Positions 7,928-16,586 of a DNA stretch of 64,000 nucleotides are shown here, in pieces. This stretch comes from Lysobacterales bacterium (GTDB taxonomy: Bacteria > Pseudomonadota > Gammaproteobacteria > Xanthomonadales > Rhodanobacteraceae): NCBI GenBank assembly GCA_016707485.1, contig JADJHN010000003.1:186001-250000 (forward strand), given 5' to 3'. The first letter of the stretch is position 1. Each line of letters starts with the position of its first letter. The notes below the pieces were generated by a model, which had not been told where the DNA came from, ran no database searches, and saw only the letters and a list, made by a program, of their open reading frames with translations. The position numbers and the translations under genes were made by a program.

Positions 7928-9250
7928 TCAAGGTGCGGCTGCGCGCAGGGCGGCCAGGGCCGAGCGGAATTTCTCGCGTGACCAGGAATCCTCGTTCTTG
8001 ATCGTCGCGTAAAGCGCATCGAGGCGACTGCGCAACAGGGTCGCCTTGTCGGCATCCACCTTGCCGTCATTCTCGAACGCGACCACCACCGATTGCGCCG
8101 CCATGGCCACCTGTTCGGCCGCCGCGTAATCGCGATACTCGCCGCGCGCCGCATCCGCCTCAATGCTGGACAGAATGGCATCAAGGCTCTCCGGACCATA
8201 GTTGAAGGCCGCCACCGTCGGCAACAAGCCTTCGATGCTTGCATGCAGCTTGCGTGCGGCGGCGAACGTCGCCTCCCGGCTCTTCGTGGTGGCCTGGTGC
8301 AAGGCGCGGGTCTGCTCCAGCAGTCGTGATGCAGCGGCCTTGTCCACCGGCGCCAGCACATGGCGGAACATGAGGATGTTCGCGTCGTTCAGGCGAACCA
8401 CGCCCGGGCCAAGGCCGGTGCCCTGCCGCGGGCCCCAGGTCCTTCCGGACATCAACTGGTGGCAGGCGTGGCAATCAAACAGCACCAGTTCGGGGAAGAT
8501 GCCCTGCCAGCCGGCCTTTTCATCCGTCACCAGCTCAAGCAGGTTTTCCGCGGCGACACCCTGACCGACCGCCCAGTCGCGCACGCCGTTCCATTCGCCC
8601 TTGCGCCGCGTCCATGACTCGTCGATCTTGTAATGCGGATGCAGCCAGGTGAATGTGTCGAGCTCGAAGGAAAGACGCGGATGGCCGGCACCCATGATGC
8701 GATGGGTGATCATGCGATCGGCCGTGCCCATGTGACAGGTCAGGCACAGGCGCGCCCGCGCAATCGGCTGATCGGTCGGGTACATTCCGTTCTTGAGGTT
8801 GTCCTTGTGCGTAACGCCCTTGTCCGCGTGCGCGTTGAGCCACGATTCCGAACCACCATGGCAGGATTCGCAACCCACGCCATCGGAAAGCTGGAAGCGC
8901 TCGCCGCGCATGCCGTCTGCAATCGAGTCGGCATGGCAATCCAGGCAGACCTTGGCTGCTGCCGGGTCGCCGATGCCGAGTTTCCGCGCGATCGCCTTCG
9001 ACGCATCGCTGCCCAGCGTTTGCCAGGCCCTGGCATGCGGATCGAATTCCTGCCAGATGGCAAACTCGTTCTGCTGGATACTGGAATCGCGGAATGCTTG
9101 CGAAGCGCCGTGGCAGACGCTGTTGCTGCAACTTGCCACGCCAAGGTGCTTGTGCGATTCAATCGCATTGACCGCTGAATTGGCGGCAAGGGCAATCGCC
9201 GGGCCCAATGCCAACAGGATGACAATCAATAAAAGGCCGCCGCGCTTCAT
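7928..9250 (-). CDS. Secreted multihaem cytochrome c (c554-like, five haem sites)
   Basis: A 440-residue protein with a signal peptide (residues 1-22, cleavage after ALA). Haem sites are CX4CH at 41-47, then CLDCH 102-106, CESCH 127-131, CLTCH 169-173 and CHACH 260-264, with many further His able to serve as distal ligands. The layout resembles cytochrome c554/NrfB-type electron carriers; the C-terminal 150 residues are helical and haem-free. The start is set by a clear ribosome site (GGGGAGAAG) before ATG 9250. Haem attachment would use the Ccm system at the left of the window. Partner oxidase or reductase is not visible. Confidence 0.85.
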   Translation of the reverse strand: MKRGGLLLIVILLALGPAIALAANSAVNAIESHKHLGVASCSNSVCHGASQAFRDSSIQQNEFAIWQEFDPHARAWQTLGSDASKAIARKLGIGDPAAAKVCLDCHADSIADGMRGERFQLSDGVGCESCHGGSESWLNAHADKGVTHKDNLKNGMYPTDQPIARARLCLTCHMGTADRMITHRIMGAGHPRLSFELDTFTWLHPHYKIDESWTRRKGEWNGVRDWAVGQGVAAENLLELVTDEKAGWQGIFPELVLFDCHACHQLMSGRTWGPRQGTGLGPGVVRLNDANILMFRHVLAPVDKAAASRLLEQTRALHQATTKSREATFAAARKLHASIEGLLPTVAAFNYGPESLDAILSSIEADAARGEYRDYAAAEQVAMAAQSVVVAFENDGKVDADKATLLRSRLDALYATIKNEDSWSREKFRSALAALRAAAP

Positions 9251-9414
9251 GGTCTTCTCCCCGAGCCTGTCAACCGGACTCACGTTCGAGCATTTCCCCG
9301 CGCGGATTATGCCTCACATTGCCGCCACATCTCACCTGTACCGCACTGCCGCGAAATCCACTCGATTATGCAGCTGGAAGCACTCATGCCAAGGCAGGCG
9401 AGCCTTGCTCCCGC

Positions 9415-10131
9415 TCAGATGGATTCCGCAGCAGCGCGATTCCAGATGCTGCCTTCGGCACTGGCGGCGTCGAGTCCCTTGAGCCGCTGCCGGTGCGCCG
9501 CCAGTTCGACCTGGTTGGCGCGCAGGACGCGCAAGCCTGCCCCGGAAACCGGCAAGGTGATGCTCGCCCCTGGCGATTGTTCAATGGCTTCGAGGGCCAG
9601 CCCGAGATCGCCCTGCCCCGCGGTCATGGCCAGATACACATCCGCCAGCAGGTACGCATCTACCAGAGCGCCGTGCAATTCGCGATGCTGGTTGTCCACA
9701 CCAAGGCGCCGGCACAAGGCATTCAGGTTGTTCTGCTGCCCCGGAAACTTCTCGCGCGCCAGTTGCAGGGTATCGAGGATGCGTGCGTGCTCGCCAAGTG
9801 TGCCGAGCGCGGGATTGACAAGGCGCAGTTCCGCATCGAGGAAGCCGACATCGAAGCTGGCATTGTGGGCAATGATTTCCGCGCCGGAAACAAAGTCGAG
9901 GAATGCCTCGACGACGTCGCCGAAGCGCGGCTTGTCGAGGAGAAAGCTGTCTTCGATGCCATGCACCGCACGCGCCCCTTCATCGACCGTGCGATCCGGG
10001 TTGAGGTACGCGTGCCAGGTGCGTCCGCTTGGGCGCCGCTCCAGCAATTCGACACAACCAATCTCGATGACCCGATGGCCTTTCCTGACCTCGAGACCGG
10101 TCGTTTCGGTATCCAGTACAACCTGTCTCAT
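9415..10131 (-). CDS. dnaQ: DNA polymerase III epsilon subunit (proofreading exonuclease)
   Basis: A 238-residue DEDD exonuclease. Exo I is DTETTGL at residues 7-13, Exo II is HNASFDVGFLD and Exo III is HGALVDAYLL with its catalytic Asp. It removes mismatched bases during replication as part of the Pol III core; the C-terminal 50 residues would contact the alpha subunit. The start ATG overlaps the rnhA stop (ATGA), so the two are translationally coupled. In E. coli the same pair is divergent, but the neighbourhood yafS-rnhA-dnaQ-gloB is shared. Confidence 0.96.
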   Translation of the reverse strand: MRQVVLDTETTGLEVRKGHRVIEIGCVELLERRPSGRTWHAYLNPDRTVDEGARAVHGIEDSFLLDKPRFGDVVEAFLDFVSGAEIIAHNASFDVGFLDAELRLVNPALGTLGEHARILDTLQLAREKFPGQQNNLNALCRRLGVDNQHRELHGALVDAYLLADVYLAMTAGQGDLGLALEAIEQSPGASITLPVSGAGLRVLRANQVELAAHRQRLKGLDAASAEGSIWNRAAAESI

Positions 10132-10583
10132 CCCATCTCCCTTGCTGCATCGCGGACCGCTTCCGCTGCCAGCCGCGCGAGTCTATCCACGCGCTCGTTC
10201 TCCGCATGCCCGGCATGCCCGCGCACCCAGTGCCAACGGGTCTGGTGGCCGACGAGTGCCGCGTTCAAGCGTTCCCAGAGATCTCGATTCTTCACCGGAT
10301 CGCCGCCCGCAGTGCGCCAATTCCTGGCAATCCACGCCGGCATCCATTCCTTGATGCCCTTCATCACGTATTGCGAATCGGTTGTCAGACTGACTGAGCA
10401 GGACTTGCGCAAGGCCTCCAGACCGCTGATCACGGCAAGCAGCTCCATCCGATTGTTGGTGGTATCCGTCTCGCCTCCACAAAGCTCGCGCTCGTGCTTG
10501 CCGTGGCGCAGCAGGGCAGCCCAGCCGCCGGGGCCGGGATTGCCAAGACAGGCACCGTCGGTAAACAAATCCACCTCGCTCAC
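10128..10583 (-). CDS. rnhA: Ribonuclease HI
   Basis: A 151-residue enzyme that cuts RNA in RNA-DNA hybrids. The acidic active site is visible: Asp8 in LFTDGACLGNPGPGGW, the Glu of RMELLAV, the Asp of LTTDSQYV, and the C-terminal GHAGHAENERVDRLA. GTG 10583 is the start; it overlaps the upstream methyltransferase stop in ATGTGA. A much longer frame reading upstream in the same phase runs through the methyltransferase gene and is not real. Downstream it overlaps dnaQ. Confidence 0.96.
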   Translation of the reverse strand: MSEVDLFTDGACLGNPGPGGWAALLRHGKHERELCGGETDTTNNRMELLAVISGLEALRKSCSVSLTTDSQYVMKGIKEWMPAWIARNWRTAGGDPVKNRDLWERLNAALVGHQTRWHWVRGHAGHAENERVDRLARLAAEAVRDAAREMG

Positions 10584-11272
10584 ATGCCGGCCCTCCGGCT
10601 CGACAGTCGCGCAAGTCCCGGCGCGAGCACGACGCGCTTGCGAGGCAAGTGTGAATCGACTGCTCGCGCCGCGATGCGCTGCTTGCGTGCGACCAGCGAC
10701 CACACACCATGCCAGCGCTGGCCAGTGCCACGCGCATCCATCGCCGACGACGACGGCCAACTGCCTCCGAGGTAGCCATGCCGGCTCTGCACCGCGTCGA
10801 GGGCAGCAAGGCGCCGGCGCGCTTGCGCAGCTGAATTCCAGCGTGGCATGGGCATTCCATGCAGGGCATGTTGCAGCCACCACAGCCGCCAGGTACTGGC
10901 CGGATTGAAACCAAACAGGCACAGCACGCCACCCGGCGCGAGGACGCGCATCAATTCCGATTCCAGTTCCTCGTGCGGACCAAGCACATCGAACACATGG
11001 CGAACCACGATCAGCTGCACGCCATCCGTTTCCAGTGGCAGTGCCGACATCGAGCAGTTCAAGTCGCCCCCCAGACCGTCGTCGGCAAGATGCAAGCGGG
11101 TGACGGACTGATGGCCGGAATGCATCGGTCTGGCCGGCCAGCGTGCCGGGGCAAGTGAAAGCGCCGGCCCGGCCGGGACCGTCAGCGGGGCGTTGCTCAC
11201 CCAGCTCCATTCGAGCGCCAGCAGATTCTCGATTTCGGCGAGATTGAAAACATCGCCAATCGGTGCGTGCAC
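10580..11272 (-). CDS. Class I SAM methyltransferase-like protein (YafS-like)
   Basis: A 230-residue protein with the later half of a Methyltransf_11 fold: an acidic/hydrophobic strand (VQLIVVRHVFDVL), then LMRVLAPGGVLCLFGFNP, the usual motif around strand 5. The glycine-rich SAM loop (motif I) that should precede it is not recognisable, so activity is uncertain. Its place between rnhA and divergent gloB matches E. coli yafS, and that synteny supports the name. Substrate unknown. It is first of a coupled trio with rnhA and dnaQ. Confidence 0.75.
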   Translation of the reverse strand: MHAPIGDVFNLAEIENLLALEWSWVSNAPLTVPAGPALSLAPARWPARPMHSGHQSVTRLHLADDGLGGDLNCSMSALPLETDGVQLIVVRHVFDVLGPHEELESELMRVLAPGGVLCLFGFNPASTWRLWWLQHALHGMPMPRWNSAAQARRRLAALDAVQSRHGYLGGSWPSSSAMDARGTGQRWHGVWSLVARKQRIAARAVDSHLPRKRVVLAPGLARLSSRRAGM

Positions 11273-11374
11273 GGAAATCTCGGCTCCACAGGGTCAACAA
11301 GCAAAGGCGAAGTCTAACCCACTCATCCACGCCGGCCGCGGGATCGGCACCTCCAAGCCGTTATAGTTGCGTCC

Positions 11375-12160
11375 ATGAACGCGACCACGCATCTGCACCT
11401 GAGGCCAATTCCAGCGCTGGCCGACAATTACATCTGGATGCTCCACGATGATCTCGGCAATGCCCTGGTTGTCGATCCCGGCGAGGCAACGCCGGTCCTC
11501 GATGCGCTGCAGAGCCGGCAACTGCAATTGCGGGCAATCCTCCTGACCCACCACCATGCCGACCATATCGGCGGCTCGGCGCACCTGCACGCGTTGACAG
11601 CCGCCAGCATCCATGCGCCAGACGATCCGCGCATCAAGCTGGCAACCCATCGCGTCAAGGATGGGGATCGCATTGAACTGGGCGCGCCGCAGTGCGCGTT
11701 CGAGGTGCTGGCGGTCCCGGGCCATACGCTGAGCCACGTCGCCTTCTACGGCGAGGGCCTGCTGTTCTGTGGCGATACGCTGTTCAGCGTCGGCTGCGGC
11801 CGCCTGTTCGAGGGAACGCCGGCGCAGATGCTTGCCTCGCTGCAACGTCTTGCCGCACTTCCCGCGCACACACAAGTATGTTGCGGTCACGAATACACGC
11901 TGGCCAATGGCGCGTTCGCGCAATCGATCGAACCGGCAAACGTGATGCTCCGGCAACGACTGCAGGCGGTACGCTGCAAGCGCCAGGCTGGCCTGCCCAG
12001 CCTGCCCTCGCGAATGTCCGACGAACTCGCCTGCAACCCGTTCCTGCGCATCGATGAAGCGGATGTCATCCATGCGCTCGCCAACGAAGTGGATGTCGCT
12101 GCCGATCGTGTCACCCGGTTTGCCGCATTGCGTCGCATGAAGGATGACTTCCGCGCATGA
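11375..12160 (+). CDS. gloB: Hydroxyacylglutathione hydrolase (glyoxalase II)
   Basis: A 261-residue metallo-beta-lactamase-fold enzyme. The binuclear metal site is THHHADHIGG (residues 58-67), followed by GHTLSHV, CGDTLFSVGCGR and CCGHEYT. It hydrolyses S-lactoylglutathione to lactate and glutathione in methylglyoxal detoxification. The C-terminal helical domain ends ALRRMKDDFRA, close to the family norm. It is divergent from the yafS-like gene across 102 bp and overlaps the next gene by 4 nt. Confidence 0.96.
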   Translation: MNATTHLHLRPIPALADNYIWMLHDDLGNALVVDPGEATPVLDALQSRQLQLRAILLTHHHADHIGGSAHLHALTAASIHAPDDPRIKLATHRVKDGDRIELGAPQCAFEVLAVPGHTLSHVAFYGEGLLFCGDTLFSVGCGRLFEGTPAQMLASLQRLAALPAHTQVCCGHEYTLANGAFAQSIEPANVMLRQRLQAVRCKRQAGLPSLPSRMSDELACNPFLRIDEADVIHALANEVDVAADRVTRFAALRRMKDDFRA

Positions 12161-13503
12161 TCAATGCCCGTGCTGGCAGCATGCGATTCCTCGTCGGCGT
12201 CGCCCTTGTCCTGGCGATCTCGGCCTGCACGGGGCCGCACTCGCGGAGCAGGTCGCCCGTCGCCACCGAGCCATCCCTGGTGGTGGCACCTGCCCCGATC
12301 GAGCGGATTGAACCCTTGCCGGCGCAGGTGCAACCTGGTCCGCTCCAGCCAAGCCCGGTCTGGCAGCGACTGCGCACGCGCTTTGCCCTGGGTGGCTGTG
12401 GGTACAGCGATGCGGTGTTGCGCGAGGCGCGGCGCTATACGCGGTCGAGCCAGCATTTCAGCGCGTCCTGGCAGGCTGCCATGCCTTCATTGCTGCTGGT
12501 CCTGCAGGAAATCGAACGCCACGACCTGCCCGGCGAGTTTGCCTTGTTGCCCTATGTCGAGAGCAACTATCGCTCGCTGCCGGCACGAGGCAAGGGTCCC
12601 GCCGGGATCTGGCAATTGATGGGCCGAACCGCAGTCGACCACGGCCTCAAGGTCGGTCGCGATCATGATCAACGCCTCGATCTGCTGGCCTCGACCGAAG
12701 TCGCTCTGGCGCTGATTGAGCGCTATGACCGCGAGTTTTCCGACTGGCGATTGGCGAGCATGGCTTTCAACGCCGGCGAATACCGGCTCAAGCGCGCGCT
12801 CGGCGGTGCCTCGACCACGGTGCTCGACGCCCAGCGCCTGGCGCAACTGAATCTCTCCAGCACCACCCACCAGCACCTGATCCGCTTGCTGGCCTTGTCC
12901 TGCATCGTTGCAGAGCCGGAACGATTCGGTGTCGATCTGCCCCAGGCAGGGGCGGAGGATCTGCTGGTGCAGGTGACTCCTTCCGCAGCCATCGACCTCA
13001 GACTGGCCGCATCCCTCGCCGGCGTGAACGTGGAGGAGATGCTTCGCTTCAACATGGCGTGGTCCGGCCAGTCCAGTCCGCATGGCCCGGCCAGCCGCCT
13101 GCTGCTTCCCGCCGCGGCGGCGGCTCGACTGCAGCTTGCCCTGGCGGATTTCCCGGTGTCCCTGCTCGGTGCCTGGCATGCCCGGCGCATCGACATTGCA
13201 GGCACTCCCGCGGAGTTCGCGGCCCGCCTGGGCATCACCGCCAAGGTGTTGGCGCAGGCCAATCACCTCGACGTCGACGCGCCGCTCGCATCCGGTCGAC
13301 TCCTGTTGTTGCCCGGTGCGGATCCGGATGCTGTCGCCGCCGGAGATCCACAGGTTCATGCCATCAAGCCCGGCGACACGCTGTCTGCAATTGCCCGGCG
13401 CTATCAAGTCCGTCTCGCCGAACTGATGCGCTGGAACGGAATGACCGCGCATTCCGTCCTTCGACCTGGACGCAACTTGCGCATCCGTGCGCCGGCGCAT
13501 TGA
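12157..13503 (+). CDS. mltD: Membrane-bound lytic murein transglycosylase D-like lipoprotein
   Basis: A 448-residue outer-membrane lipoprotein with a lipobox around ISAC (Cys24 from this start). The SLT domain (about 95-260) carries catalytic Glu135 in YVESNYRS and the GPAGIWQLM and MAFNAGEYRL motifs. The C-terminus holds two LysM-like segments; the last, about 402-446 (IKPGDTLSAIARRYQV), is the clearest. It cleaves peptidoglycan to anhydromuropeptides. Either ATG 12157, overlapping gloB, or ATG 12181 could be used; the second gives a tighter signal peptide. Confidence 0.9.
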   Translation: MINARAGSMRFLVGVALVLAISACTGPHSRSRSPVATEPSLVVAPAPIERIEPLPAQVQPGPLQPSPVWQRLRTRFALGGCGYSDAVLREARRYTRSSQHFSASWQAAMPSLLLVLQEIERHDLPGEFALLPYVESNYRSLPARGKGPAGIWQLMGRTAVDHGLKVGRDHDQRLDLLASTEVALALIERYDREFSDWRLASMAFNAGEYRLKRALGGASTTVLDAQRLAQLNLSSTTHQHLIRLLALSCIVAEPERFGVDLPQAGAEDLLVQVTPSAAIDLRLAASLAGVNVEEMLRFNMAWSGQSSPHGPASRLLLPAAAAARLQLALADFPVSLLGAWHARRIDIAGTPAEFAARLGITAKVLAQANHLDVDAPLASGRLLLLPGADPDAVAAGDPQVHAIKPGDTLSAIARRYQVRLAELMRWNGMTAHSVLRPGRNLRIRAPAH

Positions 13504-13534
13504 ACAAGTGCCTGCAACTGCTTCAAAGAGTGAC

Positions 13535-13607
13535 GTTCGATCTCGGATCGAACCCATATTGCTGCTTCGTCGTTTGCTGAGGCGAGTCAGCGCTTTGCGC
13601 TGACGCC
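13535..13607. repeat. Two perfect 8-bp-stem hairpins
   Basis: GTTCGATC-TCG-GATCGAAC occupies 13535-13553. GTCAGCGC-TTT-GCGCTGAC occupies 13586-13604, with the outer bases GGC (13581-13583) and GCC (13605-13607) able to pair. Neither is followed by a U-tract. They resemble small palindromic repeat modules placed after a gene end. Confidence 0.6.
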
Positions 13608-13726
13608 ATCCATGCCATCGCCTGCAACTGCTCGGCAACTGCTCCTGCGTTGCTCTCGGCCCTTGTTCCCGACAGGGCTCTACCGCCTCCATCCTTGGCG
13701 GCGTACCTCCTGCATCCATGCAGTCG

Positions 13727-13762
13727 TCCTGCGTTGCAGGCATACAGGCCATCCATGGCCAT
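13727..13762. repeat. Single copy of the 36-bp core of the 49-bp repeat family
   Basis: These 36 bases match the copy at 57882-57917 with one difference. The unit contains CCTGC-GTT-GCAGG and GGCCAT-CC-ATGGCC inverted pairs. Both copies run directly into an A-rich stretch and then a terminator hairpin. Confidence 0.8.
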
Positions 13763-13764
13763 AA

Positions 13765-13789
13765 AAAAGGGCCGCATCGCGGCCCTTTT
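13765..13789. terminator. Bidirectional rho-independent terminator of mltD and ppiD
   Basis: AAAAGGGCCGC, loop ATC, GCGGCCCTTTT: a perfect stem with an A-run on one side and a T-run on the other, so it can end transcripts from both convergent genes. Confidence 0.9.
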
Positions 13790-13812
13790 CCATCGCTGCA
13801 TGACGGCACGGA

Positions 13813-15723
13813 TCACATGCGGTCTTCGACCACCTTGATTTCCATGCTCGCGCGCAACGCCGCAATGAAGTCACGGGCAGCCACACTGGCAAGGTTCTGC
13901 TGCAAGGTGTTTCGCGCGGATTCCCGCGTTACCTGATCGACCGCCGTGGGATCGGCGTCGGCCACGTGGTCGAGCTTGAGCAAAGCGTATTCGTCACCGG
14001 CAAGAGCAACGACCTGAACCGGTGCCTTGCCGGCGCTCTCCGGGTGTGGCAGCGCGAACGCCGCGTTGACCAGGGCCGCATCGAGCTTGACTGCATTGCG
14101 TCCGATGCCGCGTTCCTCGCTCAGCGGGAGCTTGAGGTCCGTCGCCAGCGCGTCAATCGACTCGCCTTTTTCCAATCGCGCAAACAATTCGTCAGCACGC
14201 GCCTTGGCCTGCTTGCTGACCCGCTCCTCGATGATCCTGCGCTGGATGTCGGCGCGCACTTCCTCGATCGGCTTCGCGGTCGCTGCTTTGTGTTCGGCTA
14301 TGCGGATGATGGCGAGATGGTTGGGACCCAATTCGACCTTGTCGGAATTGTTGCCCTGGACCAGCACTTGATCCGAGAACGCCGCCTGGACAATCGCGGG
14401 ATTTTCCGCAATGCCGGTTCCGCCCATGCGTGAGAACAGCGCTGTCTTCTCGACCTTCAGCCCGAGTTCCTTCGCCGCCGGCTCCAGCGATGTCGAATCT
14501 TCATAAGTCAGGTCGATCAGGCGACCGGAACGTTCGTTGTATACGCGTTCGCGTTCCGATTCCCCGAAGTCGTTGGCCAACTCGCCACGGACTTCCTCGA
14601 ACGTCCGCGTCTTGCCGGGCCGGATTTCGCGAACCTCGATGACGTGGTAGCCCTCGGGCGAAAGCACCGGGTCGGAAATCTTGCCCTTCTCCAGCGAGTA
14701 CAGTGCGCCCTCGAACGCCGGGTCGGTCATGCCCTTGTCGAGCCAGCCGAGATCGCCACCCAGTGCACGTGAACCGAGGTCCTCGGATGATGCCTTGGCC
14801 AGTTCGGCGAAATCCTTGCCGGCGCGCGCTTCATCGGCGATCTTCCGCGCCTTCTCGAGCGCCTTCTTCTGCTCCTCGGGTCCACCGCTACCTGCGACCT
14901 TGATCAAGATGTGCGAGGCAAGGCGCTGCTCGGAGGTGACGAATCGGCTCTTTTCCTTTTCGTAGCGATCCTTGAGCGTGCTCTCGTCCGGCGTCAGGTT
15001 GACATCAAGCTTTGCCGCGTCCACCTCGATATAGTCAAGCGCGACCTGCTCCGGATTCATGAAATCCTGCTGATGTTCCGTATAGAAGGCGGCGATCTCT
15101 TCCTCGCTGACCTTGACATCGGCCAACTCGGGCTTGGCCAAGGTGACATAGCGGATATCGCGCAACTGCCCGCCCAGGCGCAGGTAGCTGTTGATTTCCT
15201 CATCGGTCACGAACGTGCTCATGGCAACGCCCATGGGAATCTCGCGGGTTGCCAGGTCACGAGCGATGCGCTCATCGAACGCCTTCGGCGTCATGCCCTG
15301 GGCGGAAAGCCTGGCGCGATAAAGGGCGGCGTCGAAATTGCCGTCGCGCTGGAATGCCGGAATCTTCAGGATCTCCTCGCGCAGCCGTTGCGCGGGGACG
15401 GCGATGCCGAGTTCCTCGTTGGCGACAAGCAGCACCTGCTCGTCAATCAGTTGATCGAGGATGCGCCGCTTGATCGCCGGCTGCTCGAAGAACTTGGCGT
15501 CGATCGCCCCGTTTGCGGCCTCCAGTTGCCGCTGCCGGAACTCGTCGAAGCGCGTGCGGAAATCCTGCTGGGAGATCTCCCGGTCGCCGACCTTGGCAAC
15601 GAAGTCGACGGTCTGCCCGATGAAGTACGACTCGACGCCGAAGAACGAGAATGTGATGACGATCAGACCGAGAAGAATCTTGGCGACAAGACCGTGGGTT
15701 TTTGCGCGTAATTCCTGGAGCAT
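13813..15723 (-). CDS. ppiD: Periplasmic folding chaperone / peptidyl-prolyl isomerase PpiD
   Basis: A 636-residue protein anchored by one N-terminal helix (about residues 14-33, LVAKILLGLIVITFSFFGVE). It has SurA-N-like chaperone segments, a parvulin domain (about 265-365: ASHILIK, DLGWLDKGM, GYHVIEVREI) and a long C-terminal chaperone part. PpiD assists proteins leaving the Sec translocon. ATG 15723 begins at the conserved MLQELR; the upstream in-frame extension is not PpiD-like. It lies downstream of tRNA-Val and hupB, as in related genomes, and ends at the shared terminator. Confidence 0.95.
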   Translation of the reverse strand: MLQELRAKTHGLVAKILLGLIVITFSFFGVESYFIGQTVDFVAKVGDREISQQDFRTRFDEFRQRQLEAANGAIDAKFFEQPAIKRRILDQLIDEQVLLVANEELGIAVPAQRLREEILKIPAFQRDGNFDAALYRARLSAQGMTPKAFDERIARDLATREIPMGVAMSTFVTDEEINSYLRLGGQLRDIRYVTLAKPELADVKVSEEEIAAFYTEHQQDFMNPEQVALDYIEVDAAKLDVNLTPDESTLKDRYEKEKSRFVTSEQRLASHILIKVAGSGGPEEQKKALEKARKIADEARAGKDFAELAKASSEDLGSRALGGDLGWLDKGMTDPAFEGALYSLEKGKISDPVLSPEGYHVIEVREIRPGKTRTFEEVRGELANDFGESERERVYNERSGRLIDLTYEDSTSLEPAAKELGLKVEKTALFSRMGGTGIAENPAIVQAAFSDQVLVQGNNSDKVELGPNHLAIIRIAEHKAATAKPIEEVRADIQRRIIEERVSKQAKARADELFARLEKGESIDALATDLKLPLSEERGIGRNAVKLDAALVNAAFALPHPESAGKAPVQVVALAGDEYALLKLDHVADADPTAVDQVTRESARNTLQQNLASVAARDFIAALRASMEIKVVEDRM

Positions 15724-15813
15724 GCAACCGCCTCGATTGAAAAGTGCAGCCGGTGACGAGCAGGCTTGATCGTCGGCCGTGATGTGCGCCGACCTGAAAA
15801 GGCTTGCGCGAAG

Positions 15814-15846
15814 AAAAAGCAAGGGCGCCACTCGGGCGCCCTGCTT
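15814..15846 (-). terminator. Rho-independent terminator after hupB and tRNA-Val
   Basis: AGGGCGCC (15822-15829), loop ACTCG, GGCGCCCT (15835-15842), extended by AAGC/GCTT around a one-base bulge. Read on the minus strand it ends in GCTTTTTC, so it fits termination of the hupB/tRNA-Val transcript, about 90 nt past the tRNA. Confidence 0.75.
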
Positions 15847-15934
15847 GGGAGGTAGCGACTAGGAGCGATCCCTGACCGCTACCCCCAGCGTGACAGGTCG
15901 GTATTGTAACCGACAAGCCGACTCTGGCGCGGGG

Positions 15935-16009
15935 TGGTGGGTGCTGAGGGTTTCGAACCCCCGACCCTCTCCGTGTAAGGGAGACGCTCTACCGCTGAGC
16001 TAAGCACCC
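15935..16009 (-). tRNA. tRNA-Val (anticodon TAC)
   Basis: 75 nt with encoded CCA. Acceptor GGGTGCT pairs with AGCACCC. The anticodon stem TCTCC/GGAGA holds loop CTTACAC, anticodon TAC. It starts 8 nt after the hupB stop, so both are probably on one transcript. Confidence 0.97.
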
Positions 16010-16017
16010 CGAACGCG

Positions 16018-16290
16018 TCAGTTGATCGCATCCTTGAGGCCCTTGCCGGCCTTGAATGCCGGAACCTTGGACGCCTTGATCTTGATCGTGTCGCCGGTGC
16101 GCGGATTGCGACCGGTACGTGCTGCACGCTTGCGCACACTGAAGGTACCAAAGCCGACCAGCGAAATGCTGTCGCCCGACTTCAATGCTTTCTTGACAAC
16201 CTTGAACATCGCTTCAACTGCACGCTCGGCATCCGCTTTCGTCATTTCAGCGGCATCAGCGACAGCACCAACAAATTCACCTTTATTCAT
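16018..16290 (-). CDS. hupB: DNA-binding protein HU-beta
   Basis: A 90-residue histone-like protein starting MNKGEFVGAVAD. The body is conserved (SLVGFGTFSVRKRAARTGRNPRTG), including the flexible DNA-gripping arm and the K-A-S-K-V-P-A-F-K-A-G-K tail. HU bends DNA and organises the nucleoid. An AGGGAG ribosome site lies just before ATG 16290. The order clpP-clpX-lon-hupB-ppiD is widely conserved in gammaproteobacteria. The low-GC codon choice near its start is usual for this highly expressed gene. Confidence 0.97.
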   Translation of the reverse strand: MNKGEFVGAVADAAEMTKADAERAVEAMFKVVKKALKSGDSISLVGFGTFSVRKRAARTGRNPRTGDTIKIKASKVPAFKAGKGLKDAIN

Positions 16291-16435
16291 TATCAACTCC
16301 CTTTCGAGCAGCAACCCGGATTTGATTGGTTTGAACTAGTCACGCAGTACGAGCGAGGCGGGCAGACCTCCAGCGCGAGTTTGTTCCCCCGCGATTCGAT
16401 CGACGCTCAGTGCAGCGACGAATCGTGGCGCGACC

Positions 16436-16464
16436 TTTATACCAGCGCCCCCGACACCGCGCAA
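16436..16464 (-). promoter_or_regulatory. Predicted sigma-70 promoter for hupB
   Basis: On the minus strand TTGCGC (16464-16459), a 17-nt spacer and TATAAA (16441-16436). It would give a 5' leader of about 140 nt before hupB. The 296-bp region 16291-16586 between lon and hupB holds nothing else I can name. Confidence 0.45.
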
Positions 16465-16586
16465 CACAAGGTTTTGCGCGTGTTTCAGGCATTTTCCAAT
16501 GTCTTGGCGAGCAATCAAAAATCATGGCGGACGTCAATCCCTGCACGTCACGGTGACAACAATCGAGCAAGGAAATCCGTCAGCGA

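Larger units (their letters stand above)
13504..13812. other. 309-bp convergent intergenic region with hairpins, repeat and terminator
   Basis: No gene is supported here. From left to right it holds two perfect short hairpins (13535-13553 and 13586-13604), degenerate copies of the CTCCTGCGTTGC unit near 13640-13660, an inverted CTGCATCCATGCAG (near 13710), one good copy of the 36-bp repeat core and a bidirectional terminator. It separates mltD (+) from ppiD (-). Confidence 0.7.

Noticed and set aside
10128..11330. A 400-residue frame covering rnhA and more upstream
   Set aside because: Only its last 151 residues are RNase HI; the rest overlaps the methyltransferase gene in another phase and has no family features.
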